The position numbers and the translations under genes are program-made. The notes beneath the pieces are model-generated. The model made no database searches, was not told the origin of the DNA, and saw only the letters and a program-made list of their open reading frames with translations. This document shows, piece by piece, positions 18,806-28,088 of a stretch of DNA of 64,000 nucleotides. The stretch's first letter is position 1. Every line of letters starts with the position of its first letter. Source of the DNA: Serripes groenlandicus (lineage: Eukaryota > Mollusca > Bivalvia > Cardiida > Cardiidae); assembly GCA_031761405.1 (NCBI GenBank), contig JASEVX010000094.1, forward strand, positions 331,688 to 395,687, given 5' to 3'.

Positions 18806-19018
18806 TTAACCCTTTCCCTCACGCAAACATATTTTCATATATCTACGGCAGACAACTTTTGATAACATTGTGGCAAAACGAGCAGTTTCTCCTTTTAACT
18901 CAATGTTTTCAACTGTATGCAATCATTATATTTCCTTTATAGAAATGTTTACATATTTTAGCATTTATGTTTTCAAAGTAGTCTTCTGCAAATAGTGTTG
19001 TCTACAGGAAAGGGTTGA
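18806..19018 (+). mobile_element. family A MITE
   Basis: CTTAACCCTTTCCCTCACGC on the left, ACGGCAGACAAC, and TAGTCTTCTGCAAATAGTG..CAGGAAAGGGTTGA on the right. Confidence 0.85.
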
Positions 19019-19261
19019 ATAACGGTATGACTTAGAACAGATGAATGATGGTTGACTGAATGATTGGAGATTAACACATTTGTTTAAGGTCTTCAGTTAT
19101 ATCATGGCGACCAGTTCTCTTAATGATGTGATGGTTTTTATCTCCCACCAGTAGTCCATACAACATTGTTGCCAAGCAGCTGGCTACCTTCTCACATGGA
19201 ATTTTAATAGCCCATTGGAGGAAAAAGATTGATAGTTGTCACAATCAATTTATGTCGATCA

Positions 19262-19555
19262 ACCAAGCCCTGCTAGCTCAGTTGGTAGCGACGCGGGCTG
19301 TCAATCCAGGTATTGTGAGTTCAAATCCCAGCTCGGCCAACATTTTTTCCGACGTTCGACAAAAGTCACAGTGGCATGCGTCATTCGTCTTTTACAAATG
19401 GACTCTTTAACAGTCTATGTGAAAAAACAGCCAGTTGCTTTGAAAGTATTTGTGTGGTGTATTGGTGGGAGGAACCCAGGAAAGACATGAGTAGGTGACT
19501 GAAAAGATATTGAAATGGCGTTAAACCCTACTCAATTAAGTCGATCCTCTGAAAG
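19262..19555 (+). mobile_element. tRNA-derived SINE
   Basis: The head has an A box (TAGCTCAGTTGGTAGCGACG), the anticodon-like loop CTGTCAA and a B box (GTGAGTTCAAATCCC). The body runs TTTCCGACGTTCGACAAAAG, CAGCCAGTTGCTTTGAAAG. The tail is ATGGCGTTAAACCCTACTCAA. The acceptor-stem halves do not pair, so it is not a working tRNA gene. Confidence 0.88.
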
Positions 19556-19616
19556 AATGAATAGCGTACTCGAGGTCGAAATGACACCTGAACGAATTCA
19601 CTTATTATATCTGGTT

Positions 19617-19852
19617 TCATTAACCCTTTACCACATACAACAAATATATACGCTAAATTATGGAAATATCTGTTAATGTAAGTTTAATTATTGAAAATTA
19701 ATTATTGAAAAGAGTTAAAAAAACATTGCGGCAAAAGGAGTACTGGCTCCCTATGAGACATTTTCCCTTTTGCCACAATGTTTTCATAAATCGTCTGCTC
19801 CAGATGCATCAAAATGGGTTTATATGTAGAGAAATGGTTAATAATCTATTTC
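19617..19852 (-). mobile_element. family A MITE
   Basis: ATTAACCCTTTACCACATAC..CAACAAATATATACG on the left and CGTCTGCTCCAGATGCATC..TATGTAGAGAAATGGTTAA on the right. Confidence 0.83.
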
Positions 19853-19867
19853 ATATAAGTTGTTATT

Positions 19868-20032
19868 TTGTCGATTTTTGAAAACATTGTGACAAAAGGA
19901 GAAATTGCTCAAAAGGAGCAATTTCTCCTGTTGATATAATGTTTTCAATTCTTTTCAATAATTAAATTTTTTCCAAATATTTGCCTAGATGATTTCAAAG
20001 GCTGTAGATTTGTTGCATGTGGGAAAGGCTTA
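19868..20032 (+). mobile_element. family A MITE, left end missing
   Basis: The inner hairpin AATTGCTCAAAAGGAGCAATT and the right end GCATGTGGGAAAGGCTTA are clear. It ends 21 bp before exon 10, so little more than the branch point and pyrimidine tract lies between them. Confidence 0.82.
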
Positions 20033-20053
20033 CATAATTAATTTTATCTACAG

Positions 20054-20359
20054 GACCAACTACCTACAACCAACAAGACAACAGAGAAAAGAGGAACACC
20101 AATCCATCAATGGTCATTGACTTCAATATTGTTACATACACAAACACAAATGAATCCATAGACTTCATCGTCGACCTGACATTTATCGATGCACTGCAGA
20201 ATGAAACACTGAAAGTCTTGTTTGAAGAGCTTGTAAATAACGGGACGTTTGATCTTCCCGCCGAGTATGGGTTTACCCTTCGTACGGATTCCTTTAGAGC
20301 GCAAACGTATGGTGATATTGACTGCCAGAGTGGACATTTATTAGATCAAACATCATGCG
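20054..20359 (+). CDS. exon 10: unrecognised module X, second half
   Basis: Acceptor TCTACAG|GA and donor TGCG|GTAAGC, phase 1-1, residues 560-662. It reads QQDNREKRNTNPSMVIDFNI, IDFIVDLTFIDALQNETLKV, FEELVNNGTFDLPAEY and DIDCQSGHLLDQTSC. A REKR near the start is a second possible convertase site. Alternating hydrophobic strands, a helix (NETLKVLFEELVN) and a terminal C-x3-G-x6-C pair match the layout of exon 20. An SEA-like alpha/beta fold is one guess I cannot support by family motifs. Sequons NES, NET and NGT suggest N-glycosylation. Confidence 0.85.
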
Positions 20360-20384
20360 GTAAGCTCAATCATTTCTCATATCA

Positions 20385-20575
20385 GAGCCCGTAGGTTAAG
20401 TAGCAATTTTCATGTTCTAAAATGCTTATTTGACCTCCAAAATCTATGTTGTGGGTACTCAAAAGAATTGTCTCAGTGAGACAATTCTTTACAGCACCCA
20501 CAGAATAGGTTTTAATGAGTGCTAAGAAAGATATCTTATAAGAAAGACCCATTAACACCTCTTTATATAGTCCTC
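20385..20575. mobile_element. family B MITE
   Basis: Central palindrome GGTACTCAAAAGAATTGTCT, CAGTGAGACAATTCTTTAC. Flanked by TTCTAAAATGCTTATTTGACC; its right end runs straight into the 63-bp minisatellite (CTCTTTATATAGTCC). Confidence 0.85.
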
Positions 20576-21577
20576 TGTCACATACATGTACAAACCAACT
20601 CTGCTGAAGTAGTCTTTGAAAGTTATTATCTAGTCCTCTGTCACATACATGTACAAACCAACTCTGCTGAAGTAGACTTTGAAAGTTATTATATAGTCCT
20701 CTGTCACATACATGTACAAACCAACTCTGCTGAAGTAGTCTTTGAAAGTTAGTATATAGTCCTCTGTCACATACATGTACAAACCAACTCTGCTGAAGTA
20801 GTCTTTGAAAGTTATTATATAGTCCTCTGTCACATACATGTACAAACCAACTCTGCGGAAGTAGTCTTTGAAAGTTATTATCTAGTCCTCTGTCACATAC
20901 ATGTACAAACCAACTCTGCTGAAGTAGTCTTTGAAAGTTATTATATAGTCCTCTGTCACATGTATACATGTACAAACCAACTCTGCTGAAGTAGTCTTTG
21001 AAAGTTATTATATAGTCCTCTGTCACATACATGTACAAACCAACTCTGCGGAAGTAGTCTTTGAAAGTTATTATCTAGTCCTCTGTCACATACATGTACA
21101 AACCAACTCTGCGGAAGTAGTCTTTGAAAGTTATTATATAGTCCTCTGTCACATACATGTACAAACCGACTCTGCGGAAGTAGACTTTGGAAGTTATTAT
21201 ATAGTCCTCTGTCACATACATGTACAAACCAACTCTGCGGAAGTTGTCTTTGAAAGTTATTATATAGTCCTCTGTCACATACATGTACAAACCAACTCTG
21301 CGGAAGTAGTCTTTGAAAGTTATTATATAGTCCTCTGTCACATACATGTACAAACCAACTCTGCTGAAGTAGACTTTGAAAGTTATTATATAGTCCTCTG
21401 TCACATACATGTACAAATTAACTCTGCGGAAGTAGTCTTTGAAAGTTATTATCTAGTCCTCTGTCACATACATGTACAAACCAACTCTGCGGAAGTAGTC
21501 TTTGAAAGTTATTATATAGTCCTCTGTCACATACATGTACAAACCAACTCTGCTGAAGTAGACTTTGAAAGTAAAAT
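20569..21577 (+). repeat. 63-bp minisatellite, 16 units
   Basis: AGTCCTCTGTCACATACATG, TACAAACCAACTCTGCTGAA, GTAGTCTTTGAAAGTTATTA repeats every 63 bp from 20569 to 21577; one unit has a 6-bp insertion near 20960. Because 63 is 21 codons, minus-strand frames of up to 218 residues stay open; they are repeat artefacts. Unit starts coincide with the right end of the family B copy (TATCTAGTCC). Confidence 0.95.
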
Positions 21578-21589
21578 TCACAGTTCAAT

Positions 21590-21690
21590 TCATTCAATCA
21601 TTCATTCATTCATTCATTTATTTATACATTAATTCATTCGTTCTTCTGTCCGTCCGGTCATTCATTCATTCACTCACTCAATCACTATAT
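21590..21690 (+). repeat. simple repeat (ATTC)n
   Basis: ATTCATTCATTCATTCATT with variants including CGTTC and CACTCACTCA. Confidence 0.9.
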
Positions 21691-21947
21691 TTTGTTTAGT
21701 TTGTTTGTTTCAATGTTTATTTGAGATACTATATGATGGGTTTTCTTTACTGTTCGTTTCTGTAAAGAACTCAAGTCATGCAACCAGTTATTTGTAAGAT
21801 ACTTTTCATTACTATTGTCTTGTTTTGCAATTGTGTTACTGTTCTTTTCCAGAAAGGGCGAATCGCTGTTGCGAAATGAAACTTTTTATGAAACACGCAC
21901 CCATTTAACAGTGAACAAAAACGTATTGTATATATGAGATGATTAGG

Positions 21948-22062
21948 GTCTAGATAAGAGGAAGTGGACAGGTCCTTTTCTCCACTGTATCTGTTTTATT
22001 AACAAACCAGCCTTAGTGAGATGATTCTTTTGAGTACCCACAACATAGGGTTTGAAGGTCAA
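21948..22062. mobile_element. family B MITE, partial
   Basis: TAGGGTCTAGATAAGAGGAA..CTTAGTGAGATGATTCTTTT and GAGTACCCACAACATAGGG; the left palindrome arm is missing. Confidence 0.75.
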
Positions 22063-22120
22063 ACAAAGTTCGACATGCTTGTCTTATCTGATATAATAAA
22101 CTTTTTCCTCTTTTGTACAG

Positions 22121-22279
22121 TGCCATGTCCATCCGCGTATTTCCTAAATTCATCCACTCTTTGTGAGTTATGCCCCCTTGGTTTTTACTCTAATGAATCC
22201 GGTTTGACAAGCTGTATTGCATGCCCCTCAGGGTACACAACTCTTGCAACAGGATCCAAAAACGAAGGGAAGTGTGTAG
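22121..22279 (+). CDS. exon 11: GCC2/GCC3 (ephrin-receptor-like) repeat 1
   Basis: Acceptor TTGTACAG|TG and donor GTAG|GTATGT, phase 1-1, residues 662-715. It reads PCPSAYFLNSSTLCELCPLG, FYSNESGLTSCIACPSGYTT and GKCV. The C-x2-C-P-x-G-x-Y/F-x-x3-G-x3-C-x2-C-P-x-G pattern is the GCC2/GCC3, tyrosine-kinase ephrin A/B receptor-like cysteine repeat. Confidence 0.94.
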
Positions 22280-22313
22280 GTATGTAGATCTGTTTCTATG
22301 TCATTTATATTTT

Positions 22314-22492
22314 CTTTAACCTTTTCAAACATACATACGCTGCAGCAGACGACTCTTAAAAACACTGTGGCTATTGCAGAAATTCATAAAGATATTGCAA
22401 TGTTTCTCAAAAGAAGAAATGGTTCATGATGATTTAAATGATCATCTACTGAAGATGGGTTAAAATGCGTCTGCAAGTGGGAAAGGGTTATA
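22314..22492. mobile_element. family A MITE, rearranged
   Basis: TTTAACCTTTTCAAACATAC with GCAGCAGACGACTC on the left, TGCGTCTGCAAGTGGGAAAG then GGTTATA on the right; the centre is altered. Confidence 0.7.
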
Positions 22493-22699
22493 GAGCCCAA
22501 TAGATGATTCATGTCATGTGGCGACAGATCAAATATATTCAATGTATCTAACTTAGTGCACAAAATATTCTTGATAAGAAATGAAGAGTCTAACCTTAAA
22601 CGTTTAGCATCCATATGTTCTGATCTTTATCTAAACTAGTTGCTACTCATTTTATATTTATGTTAAATAATCACTACAGGACAGTAATCTACACATATT

Positions 22700-22770
22700 T
22701 GTATGTTGTTGGGGGTGGTGGGGGGGGGGTGGTGGGGGGGGGGGGGGTGGTGTGGGGGGGGGGGGGGGGT
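22700..22770 (+). repeat. poly-G tract
   Basis: About 70 bp almost entirely of G with scattered T; a likely quadruplex-forming and assembly-difficult stretch. A similar tract lies at 24013-24045 inside a family B copy. Confidence 0.85.
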
Positions 22771-23268
22771 AAACCTTTACATGTGTTGTTTATAGTAGAG
22801 GCAGGTGGCCTTTATATTTGAATCTTGAGTTTTGAAAATATGTAGACAAAATAACATACATTATAGAGCCATATTCTCCATGTTTCACAATTAACCTTAG
22901 CTTCTAGCATCGGTTTAGTCTGTTCATTACCTACACTAGTTCCTATCTATCGTATATAATTTGTTACATTACAACTACAGGAAAATACAAATAGTTTTAT
23001 TTTTAAGGGGCAAAACTAATTATATTTATTGTTTATATTATGGGCTGGTGACCTAAATATTTAAATAAAATATTTGAATCTTGAATCTTGAACAATGTAG
23101 CAGTGGCGGCTTCCCTCTTTGGCAATCAGGGTTGCTGGTATAGCATTGCGGCTATTATTATGGGCCGGTGGCTTACATATTTAAATAAAATATTTGAATC
23201 TTTGAAATAAGGGGAACTAGCAGATAAATGGGTTCTTTGTTCAATGTGGTTGACTTCATTTAAGGAAT

Positions 23269-23418
23269 GGACAGCCTTTTTTTCGTGTTCATGGGGGTAT
23301 GAACAACAAAAACTGATCACGCGCTATGAAACCGCGAAGCGGTTTCATAGAATGTGTGATCAGGTTTTTTTGTTCATACCCCCATGAACACGAAAAAAAG
23401 GCTGTCCATTCCTTATAT
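23269..23418. repeat. foldback element with long perfect arms
   Basis: AAGGAATGGACAGCC, TTCATGGGGGTATGAACA and AACTGATCAC are mirrored by GTGATCAG, TGTTCATACCCCCATGAA and GGCTGTCCATTCCTT. The tip is CTATGAAACCGCGAAGCGG then TTTCATAG. The arms are about 65 bp and almost identical. A GACGTGACGTCAC motif follows at about 23539. A third partial arm copy (TTCATGGGGTTATGAACA) lies at about 23600. Confidence 0.93.
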
Positions 23419-23685
23419 TTTAGCATAAATATGGCTATTACCGTTGGTAATAACACATAATAGTATTTAACAACTTTATTTTCCATAATATAGCACGTCA
23501 AACATTAGTCCAATTTGGCGCCAAAAGTAATAACGTTATGACGTGACGTCACTTTCTTAGTATTCGGTCGCTTTTTCCAAGAATCCAAGGAACATTTTCT
23601 TCATGGGGTTATGAACAAAATATTTCAGCCAATCACAGACAAGCAAAAGTCATGAACACAAAAAAAACTAAAATATTCTTTAATC
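23419..23685. other. spacer with ATGACGTGACGTCAC and third arm copy
   Basis: Non-coding; it completes the foldback unit described at 23269. No gene seen. Confidence 0.6.
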
Positions 23686-23689
23686 AATG

Positions 23690-23870
23690 TACTTATTAGA
23701 CATTTTAATGATTGAAAAGATTTGAAAATATTGTTACAAAAGGACAAATTGTTCATTATGATCAATTTCTCCTTTTGCCATTTCCCCCCAACATTCTATG
23801 CTGTATACTATGTCTCAAAACGCGTTTGCACGCGGGAAATGAACCATCTGCAAAAATAAATAATTTAAGG
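23690..23870 (+). mobile_element. family A MITE fragment
   Basis: Inner hairpin AATTGTTCATTATGATCAATT followed by TCTCCTTTTGCC, and a weak right end ACGCGGGAAATGAACC. Confidence 0.55.
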
Positions 23871-23891
23871 GTTTATCAATTAAAACAAATA

Positions 23892-24087
23892 AAGCTCTAG
23901 ATAAAGGGCTTCTAAAATCCTTATCTGACCTAATAACCCTATGTTGTGGGTACTCAAAAGAAGACGATTCTTTTGAGTACCCACTTCATAGAGAGATATT
24001 GGGAGGAGGGGTAGGGGGAGAGGGGGGGGGGGGGGGGGGGGGGTAGCGGTGGAAGAGCTGTATACCCCTCCTTATCTGGACTTCTGA
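23892..24087. mobile_element. family B MITE with poly-G insertion
   Basis: AGCTCTAGATAAAGGGC at the left, GGTACTCAAAAGAAGACGAT then TCTTTTGAGTACCCAC in the centre, CCCTCCTTATCTGGAC at the right. A GGGG-rich tract of over 30 bp sits at 24000-24045. Confidence 0.82.
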
Positions 24088-24128
24088 CAAAACAACATTC
24101 TTACCTTGATTGGGGTTTTTTTCTTCAG

Positions 24129-24287
24129 AATTTTGTTCTGCTGGACAGTATTCAGCCACAGGTGTGGTGCCCTGTACAGTGTGCCCTGTTGGTTATTACC
24201 AGAGTGGAACCGGTCAAACATCATGCACACAGTGTTCAATTGGAACTACTCAGTTTGCGGGCTCGGTGTCCAGTACTGCATGTCAAG
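24129..24287 (+). CDS. exon 12: GCC2/GCC3 repeat 2
   Basis: Acceptor TTCTTCAG|AA and donor CAAG|GTAAGA, phase 1-1, residues 715-768. It reads FCSAGQYSATGVVPCTVCPV, GYYQSGTGQTSCTQCSIGTT and STACQ. It has the same length (159 nt) and cysteine spacing as exon 11, as expected of a tandem exon duplication. Confidence 0.95.
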
Positions 24288-24306
24288 GTAAGATAAATAA
24301 GGTTAT

Positions 24307-24702
24307 CTTACCCCCTTTACCACATACAACATACACCGAGCCCCGGTAGCTCAGTCGGTAGCGACGCGGGCTGTCAATCCAGGGGTTGTGAGTTCAAATC
24401 CAAGCTCGCCCAACATTCTTTCCGACGTTTGACAAAAGTCACTGCGACATGCGTCATTCGTCTTTCACCAATGGGCTAACAGTCTATGTGAAAAAACAGC
24501 CAGTTGCATGGAAGGTGTTGTGTTGAGTATTGGTATGGGAAAGCAAGGAAACGCATGAGTAGGTGAACTGGCCGCCGTGATATGATTTTTTTTTAAAACG
24601 GCGTTAAACCCCAATTAAAGCAATGTTTGCCTTTTGCCACAATGTTTTCTTAAGTTGTCTGTGGCAGAGACATCAGAACACGTCTGTATGTGGGAATTCG
24701 AA
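24307..24702 (-). mobile_element. family A MITE interrupted by a SINE
   Basis: Left end TTACCCCCTTTACCACATAC..AACATACAC stops at 24337. After the SINE, TTGCCTTTTGCCACAATG and GTTGTCTGTGGCAGAGACATC..TATGTGGGAATTCG finish the element at about 24702. Confidence 0.8.
24337..24624 (+). mobile_element. tRNA-derived SINE, best copy
   Basis: GAGCCCCGGTAGCTCAGTCG (A box) to GTTGTGAGTTCAAATCCAAG (B box), body CATTCTTTCCGACGTTTGAC, CACTGCGACATGCGTCATTC, tail GGCCGCCGTGATATGA and AACGGCGTTAAACCCCAATT. The insertion inside a family A element shows the SINE is younger than that copy. Confidence 0.92.
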
Positions 24703-24754
24703 AGTGCTAAGATTAGCTTACTTGAGTACAAAATGGTCAATAGTTCCTTAAATC

Positions 24755-24998
24755 CTTTCCCACATTACACATAAAGCTACAGAAGACGATTTTGAAAACA
24801 ACTATTCAAAAGTATGGGGGGAAAAACCTCTAATAATGATAAATAATTATTGAATAAAATTAAAAACATTGAAGCAAATGGAGAACATACTTTCTATAAG
24901 CAATTTCTTTTTTTCTTACAATGTTTTCAAAAGTTCATATTTTTGTCATGACGATATTTGAAGTAATCTGCTGCATATTTTGTCCGAGTGGTAGTTTA
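24755..24998 (-). mobile_element. family A MITE
   Basis: TAAATCCTTTCCCACATTAC on the left with ACAGAAGACGATTTTG; the right part is in mixed orientation (AGTAATCTGCTGCATATTTTG then GAGTGGTAGTTTAA). It shares its border with the next copy. Confidence 0.72.
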
Positions 24999-25233
24999 AC
25001 CCTTTCCCACATAGAGAAGCTTTCGGACACCTTTGGAGCAGATGAATTTTAAAAACGTTTGTGGCAAAATGAGAAATTATTCATCAATCATCATGAGCAA
25101 TTTCTCCTTATGCCACAAGGTTCTCAACTCTTTTCAACAGTTATACTTTCATATAGAACACTAATTGTTATTCGTATGTTTGCCTAGATATCATCTGCTA
25201 TACAGATTTATTGCATGTGGAAAAGGATTAAGC
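24997..25233 (+). mobile_element. family A MITE, near full length
   Basis: TTTAACCCTTTCCCACATAG..CTTTGGAGCAGATGAA and TCATCTGCTATACAGATTT..GCATGTGGAAAAGGATTAA. Confidence 0.88.
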
Positions 25234-25492
25234 AGGTAATCATGTGAGATTTTCAGCTTGTCCGTTTTACGAAGAAAAATAAATAGGGCTATTGTGATAT
25301 CCTCAACGTCATCGTAGCTGCGTCATCCTCACAACACTTTAAAATTACCTCATTACTAAAAAAACCCGTTCAAATGAAACTTGGTACACATGTTCTATGA
25401 ACAATACGCATGTATATGCAAAGTCACGTAACTCCGCGTTCGCTAAGCCGTGCCCTTGTTACTTATATAATTTATTTTATTTTTACTTACAG

Positions 25493-25685
25493 CATTTCAC
25501 ATTCTAGTTGATAATACTACTGGATTCGTGACCGTAGGTAACTCCATCAACTTGGTGAACATGACCTTCATGCTATGGGTCAAACGGTATGCAGATATGA
25601 GCGCAAATGCTACTATAAAGTTCACATCTGAAGGAAATGACGTCATGATCATTTACTTTACTGATGTGATCATAGTAGAAGTACC
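25493..25685 (+). CDS. exon 13: pentraxin/LamG-like domain, part 1
   Basis: Acceptor CTTACAG|CA and donor TACC|GTAAGT, residues 768-832, phase 1 in and phase 2 out. It contains HILVDNTTGFVTVGNSINLV, MTFMLWVKRYADM and KFTSEGNDVMIIYFT. The F-x-L-W-V-K strand is the usual start of a concanavalin-like (LamG/pentraxin) beta sandwich. Confidence 0.9.
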
Positions 25686-25871
25686 GTAAGTATTTATTTT
25701 CAAATATACACGTCAGCTGCGAGTAGCGATAAGGTCTTATTGCATCGGAGTACAGTGTAGACACATAGTAATCTGTCACATCTCCACTGTCTCATCACAG
25801 CCTTCACTGTCTGTCTACATGCAATAAAGTCTTAAATGCAACTTTTGGCATTACTCCAGAAGTGTCCACAG

Positions 25872-26022
25872 AGCTCTGAATAAGGATCGTTTTGCATGTT
25901 CTAAAATCCTTATTTGACCCCGAAACCCTCTGTTGTGAGTACACACATCATAGGGATTAGTTGAAAAATAAGAGAGATATTTTGGGGAAAAGAGCTGAAT
26001 ATCCCTCATTATCTGGAACACT
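25872..26022. mobile_element. family B MITE, internally deleted
   Basis: AGAGCTCTGAATAAGGATCG..TTCTAAAATCCTTATTTGACC and CCCTCATTATCTGGA; most of the central palindrome is lost. Confidence 0.75.
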
Positions 26023-26334
26023 GGACCCCACTATTAGACCATTGGTGGAATAAGAATAATGTTTGTTGATTTGGCTTTTGCCAAAAGTCGCAAATAACGT
26101 TGAGCAAGCTGGTGCTTCAACTCACAATTCCTGAATTGACAGCCCGTATTTCTACGGATGAGCTACTGCGGCTAAACAAATGGCATACAAGGAAGATCCA
26201 GGTCACTGAGGAGCCGGCAGAGCTGTATTCTTGTTGGTTGCAATATCCCAAATGTTTGTGTGTCTGTGCCATAGATGATATATTCCTTTTACCCGTGCTA
26301 CCTGTCTTTGCTTAGTGAGAACACTTCTATGTTG

Positions 26335-26490
26335 TCATTGTGTCTGTCATAATGAACAATTTCTCCTTTTGCCACAAAGTCTTCAACTCTGTTCAATTAT
26401 TATTCTATTATGTATAGAGATTTTCATACTTTTGCCTGGAAATTTCCAATGTCATCTGCTGCAGATTGGTTATATGTGGGAAAGGGTTAA
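26335..26490 (+). mobile_element. family A MITE, right two thirds
   Basis: CATAATGAACAATTTCTCC, TGTATAGAGATTTTCATAC, GTCATCTGCTGCAGATTGG and TATGTGGGAAAGGGTTAA. Confidence 0.83.
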
Positions 26491-26513
26491 ATTTTTGTTA
26501 TCAACTGACATCC

Positions 26514-26774
26514 GAGCCGCCCGCGAGAAAACCAACATTGTATATCTGCATAAAGTATCGATCCGGATCAGCCTAAGCATGCTGAGCAGGCTAATCCGGA
26601 CAGACACTGTTCGCCTCCTATGGATTTTCTGTTTCAGGATCATTACTATATACTTCTATCCCCCTGAGACGGAATGTGTCAGCCCAGATCAGTCTGTGCG
26701 GACTGTGCAGACTGATCTGGGTCGATACATTACGCATAGGCCATAATGTTTGTTTTCTGGTGGAACGGCTCATA
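26514..26774 (+). mobile_element. family C MITE (reference copy)
   Basis: About 260 bp. Inverted ends of roughly 65 bp start GAGCCG-CCCGCGAGAAAACC and end GTTTTCTGGTGGAACGGCTC. They include CTGCATAAAGTATCGATCCGG and its mirror TGATCTGGGTCGATACATTA. The centre is TTTTCTGTTTCAGGATCATT. Better copies show TA at both borders, suggesting a TA target. It ends 14-15 bp before exon 14, so only the pyrimidine tract separates it from the acceptor. Confidence 0.9.
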
Positions 26775-26788
26775 TTTATTTCATCCAG

Positions 26789-26985
26789 TGATAATGGGGT
26801 TGATATGGAGATTGGTTACCTGCCATACGCAGCATGGACACATGTAGCAATTACCTGGGATACAGTGACCGGCGAATTGTCTTCATATATCAATGGGGAA
26901 CTGGGACTTGGAGTGATGACACCAAACCCACCGTCTCCACTTATTTCGAACGGTGAAATACAACTGTTGTCTGTTGGTTACATAG
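26789..26985 (+). CDS. exon 14: pentraxin/LamG-like domain, part 2
   Basis: Acceptor TTCATCCAG|T and donor ATAG|GTATGT, residues 832-898. It contains GYLPYAAWTHVAITWDTVTG then ELSSYINGELGLGV and EIQLLSVGYI. W-x-H-V-x-x-T-W-D-x-x-x-G-x-x-x-x-Y-x-N-G-E is the diagnostic pentraxin/LamG core. Confidence 0.95.
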
Positions 26986-27728
26986 GTATGTAGAGATGGT
27001 TTATGGTCCTGTCACATTATTGCGTATGAGAGAAACGTATTCGTTTTGTATGAAAATTCATAAATTATATGCACAAAAAGCCATTTAAATTACAGAATTG
27101 TTTGTATACTTACAGTTTTGAACCTATGAGAAGCATATGAGTAGCGTACGTCCAGCGTATTACCAGCGTAGTCTGCATACGGCTAGCGAATGAGTAGTGT
27201 ATGATCTGCGCATGTCCTGCGTCCCGCCATCACGTGACAAAGTGCCCATATAAGCTGCGGCCTTTCCACATTGCAGCATTACTGCAGTAGTAATGGGATC
27301 CTATATATACATTTTATCAAAACGCTGGCAATACGCAGGAGATACGCTTGCCATATGCCAATCAATCGCTAGTTGTATGTTATAGTGTTTACGTTGCTCA
27401 ATCGTCAGGCATCGCCACGATGTCTATATACGTTGCAGATATATACAAATATTTAGAACATGAAAAATATATTCGGCTGAATTTGAACATGGAAGAGTCT
27501 ACTTTAAACAATTTGGCACTGAAAGAGTTAATTCCACAGGTAGGAATCCGCCGTGGCCATGTAATTAGCGTGCTTTGAAACTGGAGGTTCGGCGGACATT
27601 TCCTCATCGAGTACTGGGTTCTCTTCCCAGAGATCACGAATAAGTGTTCTGTCACCATGGTGTAACTAGAATAATGTTGAAAATGCAGTAAAACTCAAAG
27701 AAAACAATCAATCTTTCTTAATCTACAG
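26986..27728. other. intron 14, no gene seen
   Basis: Mostly unique-looking sequence. Repeats of AGCGTA/CAGCGTA around 27140-27200 (GTAGCGTACGTCCAGCGTAT) form a short degenerate cluster. The open frame at 27398-27658 (minus) has no coding signature. Confidence 0.5.
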
Positions 27729-27899
27729 GTATTTTTATTGCTGATTTACATCTGGAGGATGCAGTACTCTCCACATCAGAAATAGACTCAATGACAAGCA
27801 GTTGTTGGACAGAAAAGTCTTGTGATGTGTTTGGAATGAGCGATTTCCGCGGAACAACTTTAACGGGTGTTCAGCTCCAAACACCCTTATTCTGTGATC
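27729..27899 (+). CDS. exon 15: pentraxin/LamG-like domain, part 3
   Basis: Acceptor TCTACAG|GT and donor GATC|GTACGT, phase 1-1, residues 898-955. It reads IFIADLHLEDAVLSTSEIDS then SSCWTEKSCDVFGMSDFR and QLQTPLFC. The F-x-A-D-L-x-L-x-x-x-x-L-S-x-x-E-I strand-helix end matches pentraxin/LamG C-terminal strands. The following cysteine-containing stretch leads to the EGF exon. Confidence 0.92.
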
Positions 27900-27938
27900 G
27901 TACGTATTAATCTTTTGGCTCTGGATTAATTCATGAAA

Positions 27939-28088
27939 TAACTTAACCCCCTTTACCCCAAACACAAGATCTGCAGCTGACGACTTTGATGCAAAACTAA
28001 AGACACTCCTTGTGAATGAATTTGTAATTACATGTATTGAACAGAGGTGAAAACTGTGTGACAGACAGAATATTTGCTCATATAACTA
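27939..28088 (-). mobile_element. family A MITE, left part
   Basis: CTTAACCCCCTTTACCCCAA..AGATCTGCAGCTGACGAC, followed by AATGAATTTGTAATTACATG and GAGGTGAAAACTG. The right end is missing. Confidence 0.68.

Noticed and set aside
19264..19345. A possible tRNA-Asp gene (loop CTGTCAA)
   Set aside because: The acceptor-stem halves do not pair and the sequence continues into a SINE body and tail that recurs at 24337 and 42590.
20382..21416. Minus-strand frames with a 21-residue repeat
   Set aside because: Product of the 63-bp minisatellite; no independent coding signal.
26100..26315. Open frame with apparent Met start before LamG exon 14
   Set aside because: No splice borders in phase with exons 13 and 14, and no domain similarity; it overlaps MITE-rich intron.
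27398..27658. Minus-strand frame in intron 14
   Set aside because: No recognisable domain, no splice partners, ordinary intronic composition.
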